7,572 nucleotides of DNA from NCBI GenBank assembly GCA_051746205.1, contig JBNJEU010000074.1, positions 1 to 7,572 on the forward strand. The letters are read 5' to 3'. How positions within the stretch are numbered: position 1 is the stretch's first letter; every line of letters begins with the position of its first letter. The notes beneath the pieces are model-generated. The model did no database searches, was not told the origin of the DNA, and saw only the letters and a list, made by a program, of their open reading frames with translations. Positions 5,614 to 7,572 of the stretch are shown here, piece after piece. Position numbers and translations under genes: made by a program. The stretch is from Thiohalospira sp051746205. Lineage in GTDB: Bacteria > Pseudomonadota > Gammaproteobacteria > Thiohalospirales > Thiohalospiraceae.

Positions 5614-6750
5614 ATGCCGTACACCCGGCTCTCCAGCTTCTACCTCTTCTACTTCGCCGTGCTCGGGGCGATGGTGCCCTACTGGCCGGTCTATCTGGAC
5701 AGCCTCGACTTCACCTCGCGCGACATCGGCCTGTTCATGGCCGTGATCCTCGGCACCAAGATCATCGCCCCCAACCTCTGGGGCTGGCTCTCCGATCGCA
5801 GCGGCGTGCGCATGCCGTGGGTACGCGGTGGCAGCCTGCTGGGGGTCGCCGGCTTCGCCCTGGTGCCGTGGACGGACGGCTTCTGGCCCCTGCTGCTGCT
5901 GATGCTTGCCTACTCGTTCTTCTGGAACGCGGTGCTCTCCCAGTTCGAGGCCAACACCTTCAACCACCTGCGCGGCGAGCACGAGCGCTACAGCCTGATC
6001 CGGCTGTGGGGGTCGGTGGGGTTCATCATCGCCGCGGTCGGGCTCGGTCCGCTGCTGGAGCGGGCCGGGATCCACTGGTTGCCGTGGCTGGTGCTCGCCG
6101 GACTGGCGGCCATCTGGCTGGCGTCCATGGTCACCCCCGAAGGGCCGGGGCAGCACCTGGAAGGCCACGAGCACACGCCGCTGCGCCGGCTGTTGTCGAA
6201 CCCGGCGGTGCTCGCCTTCCTGGGCGCCTGTCTGCTGATGCAGGCGAGCCACGGGCCGTACTACACCTTCTTCAGCCTCTACATGCGCGACATCGGCTAT
6301 TCCGGGCTGACCACCGGGATCCTCTGGGGGCTCGGGGTCGGCGCCGAGGTCGTGCTGTTCCTGATCATGGCGTGGCTGATGCGGCGCTTCACCCTGCGGG
6401 TGCTGCTGGTGGCGAGCTTCGTTCTGGCGGCGCTGCGCTGGATCGTCATCGGCCTCTGGCCCGAGCAGCTCGGCCTGCTGCTGTTCGCCCAGCTGCTGCA
6501 CGCGGCCAGCTTCGGCAGCTTCCACGCCGCCGCCATCGCCCTGGTGCACCGCGTCTTCAGCGGCCCGAATCAGGGCATCGGCCAGGCGCTCTACTCCAGC
6601 CTGACCTTCGGCGCCGGCGGGGCACTGGGCAGCCTGTCCAGCGGCCTGCTGTGGGACGGCTTCGGACCGACGGGGACCTATCTGGTGGCCGGGGGCGTGG
6701 CCGCCACCGGCGCGGCGCTGGCCGCCTGGGCCGTGGTGCGACTGCGGTGA
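5614..6750 (+). CDS. MFS transporter, HcaT-like (MFS_1_like family)
   Basis: A 378-residue inner-membrane protein with about 12 hydrophobic helices, close to the length of E. coli HcaT (the predicted 3-phenylpropionate transporter). The N-terminal helix (SSFYLFYFAVLGAMVPYWPV) begins within ten residues of the start. The cytoplasmic loop between helices 2 and 3 carries an MFS motif-A variant, GWLSDRSGVR (57-66). RLWGSVGFIIAAVG, in the middle of the N-terminal half, is typical of this subfamily. A hydrophilic, His- and Glu-containing loop (GPGQHLEGHEHTPLRR) separates the two halves. The substrate cannot be read from the sequence. The start is 5 bases after the aroC stop with only a weak GGG upstream, so translation is probably coupled to aroC. 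Coupling to chorismate synthase suggests, but does not show, a role with an aromatic compound. Confidence 0.9.
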   Translation: MPYTRLSSFYLFYFAVLGAMVPYWPVYLDSLDFTSRDIGLFMAVILGTKIIAPNLWGWLSDRSGVRMPWVRGGSLLGVAGFALVPWTDGFWPLLLLMLAYSFFWNAVLSQFEANTFNHLRGEHERYSLIRLWGSVGFIIAAVGLGPLLERAGIHWLPWLVLAGLAAIWLASMVTPEGPGQHLEGHEHTPLRRLLSNPAVLAFLGACLLMQASHGPYYTFFSLYMRDIGYSGLTTGILWGLGVGAEVVLFLIMAWLMRRFTLRVLLVASFVLAALRWIVIGLWPEQLGLLLFAQLLHAASFGSFHAAAIALVHRVFSGPNQGIGQALYSSLTFGAGGALGSLSSGLLWDGFGPTGTYLVAGGVAATGAALAAWAVVRLR

Positions 6751-6763
6751 AGGGAATCATCCT

Positions 6764-6794
6764 GACGGAAAAGGGGACAGTCCCCTCTTCCGTC
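6764..6794. terminator. Second GGGGAC-N-GTCCCC palindrome, likely two-way terminator
   Basis: Two 15-base arms (GACGGAAAAGGGGAC and GTCCCCTCTTCCGTC) with one mismatch flank a single A. It shares the core AAAAGGGGAC-N-GTCCCCT with the element at 1718-1740 and likewise sits between convergent genes: 13 bases after the MFS stop and touching the stop codon of the stator gene. The T-tract is intact (TTTT) when read from the stator gene but interrupted (TCTT) when read from the MFS gene, so termination should be better for the stator transcript. Confidence 0.78.
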
Positions 6795-7534
6795 TACTTC
6801 ACGTAGCAGTTGAGCTTGGTCTCGATGTTGCGGGGGTTCTCGCCGTCGGCGATGGAGACCAGGCCGTCGATCATCATCTCGCGGTAGGTGGTCTGCTCCT
6901 CCACCAGACTCTTGATCTTGGCGGCGACCGGCAGGAAGAAGAGGTTGGCGGAGGCGATGCCGTAGATGGTCGCCACGAAGGCGGTGGCGATGCCGGAGCC
7001 CAGCGCGCTGGGATCGTCCAGTTTCTTCATGACCGCGATGAGCCCCATTACCGCGCCGATGATGCCGAGGGTCGGCGCATAGATCCCCATGGACTCCCAG
7101 ACCTTGGCGCCGGCCAGATCGAAGTTCTCCTTGGTGCTCAGATCCACCTCGAGGATGTTGCGGATGGTCTCCGGCTCGGAGCCGTCCACCAGCAGTTGCA
7201 GCCCCTTCAGCGCGAAGTCGTCGGTCTCCTGTTCGGCGACGATCTCGAGGCCCAGCAGACCCTCCTTGCGGGCGATCTGGGACCAGTCGAGGATCCGGTT
7301 GATGGCGTCCTGGGTATCGACCTTCGGCGGCACCAGGAACCAGCGCAGCAGGCGCAGGGCGTGAAGGAAATTGGGCAGCCGGGTCTGGATGAAACCGGCG
7401 GCGATGGTACCCACGACCACGATGGTGAACGCCGCGATGTCCATCAGCGCGGCGATGCCGCTGCCCTTGGCGATGGCGCCGCCGAACACGGCCACGGCGG
7501 CCAGTGCCAGCCCCAGTATGCTGAGAATATCCAT
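6794..7534 (-). CDS. motC: Flagellar stator subunit, MotA/MotC type
   Basis: A 246-residue inner-membrane protein closely resembling Pseudomonas MotC. Four hydrophobic segments are visible: about 1-20, 28-50, 145-170 and 180-205. The large cytoplasmic loop contains RKEGLLGLE with Arg89 and Glu97, the counterparts of E. coli MotA Arg90 and Glu98 that contact FliG. The two conserved stator prolines are Pro154 (YAPTLGIIGAVMG) and Pro202 (ANLFFLPVA). The end (REMMIDGLVSIADGENPRNI) is typical. Together with a MotB/MotD partner it would form an ion channel driving flagellar rotation; whether H+ or Na+ cannot be decided here. The start follows GGGTGA, three bases upstream. Upstream, 7535-7572 belongs to its leader, with no convincing promoter. 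Unusually, no motB/motD follows: the next gene is convergent. motA is an equally valid label. Confidence 0.93.
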   Translation of the reverse strand: MDILSILGLALAAVAVFGGAIAKGSGIAALMDIAAFTIVVVGTIAAGFIQTRLPNFLHALRLLRWFLVPPKVDTQDAINRILDWSQIARKEGLLGLEIVAEQETDDFALKGLQLLVDGSEPETIRNILEVDLSTKENFDLAGAKVWESMGIYAPTLGIIGAVMGLIAVMKKLDDPSALGSGIATAFVATIYGIASANLFFLPVAAKIKSLVEEQTTYREMMIDGLVSIADGENPRNIETKLNCYVK

Positions 7535-7572
7535 GGATCACCCGTCCATTGTCTGCCGCTGCAAGTTACCCC

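Noticed and set aside
5605..6549. Long open frame antisense to the MFS gene
   Set aside because: Gln/His/Glu/Pro-rich shadow frame, caused by reading codons for hydrophobic residues on the opposite strand.

Overview
The window is a GC-rich, gene-dense piece of a motile Gram-negative bacterium. Gene content and protein types (a PA1463/PA1464/PA1465-like chemotaxis trio, a Pseudomonas-type FliK, a MotC-like stator subunit, a 361-residue AroC followed by an HcaT-like transporter) point to a gammaproteobacterium. An Ectothiorhodospiraceae/Chromatiales-like lineage is a reasonable guess but cannot be fixed from the sequence alone. Coding density is very high, and the longest gap between genes is about 98 bases. 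No RNA genes, CRISPR arrays, insertion sequences or prophage genes were seen.

Region 1 (1-1740, + strand) is the 3' end of a chemotaxis operon. It holds a ParP-type CheW-like protein entering from the left edge with a perfect 12-base repeat coding for a Pro-Glu spacer, then CheW, then a small membrane-anchored DUF2802 protein. In vibrios and pseudomonads the same order follows the ParA-like ATPase ParC and positions chemoreceptor arrays at the cell pole. The operon ends in a perfect palindrome whose two ends are the stop codons of two convergent genes.

Region 2 (1738-3511, - strand) is a flagellar export-switch pair: fliK (hook-length control) followed by a gene for a free-standing FlhB C-terminal domain that lacks the membrane part and the NPTH autocleavage site.

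Region 3 (3610-6750, + strand) diverges from fliK. It starts with an unusual predicted membrane protein: a GYF-like N-terminal domain, one membrane span and a periplasmic pentapeptide-repeat solenoid capped by cysteines. Chorismate synthase (aroC) follows, then an MFS transporter 5 bases behind it. aroC has a -10-like box placed so that its mRNA could be leaderless.

Region 4 (6764-7534, - strand) carries a second copy of the GGGGAC-N-GTCCCC palindrome, then a MotA/MotC-type stator gene that has no motB/motD partner behind it.

I did not find a clearly new multi-gene system. The most notable items are the GYF-membrane-pentapeptide protein, the stand-alone FlhB C-domain, the ParP repeat spacer, the two related palindromes at convergent gene ends, and the unpaired stator gene.
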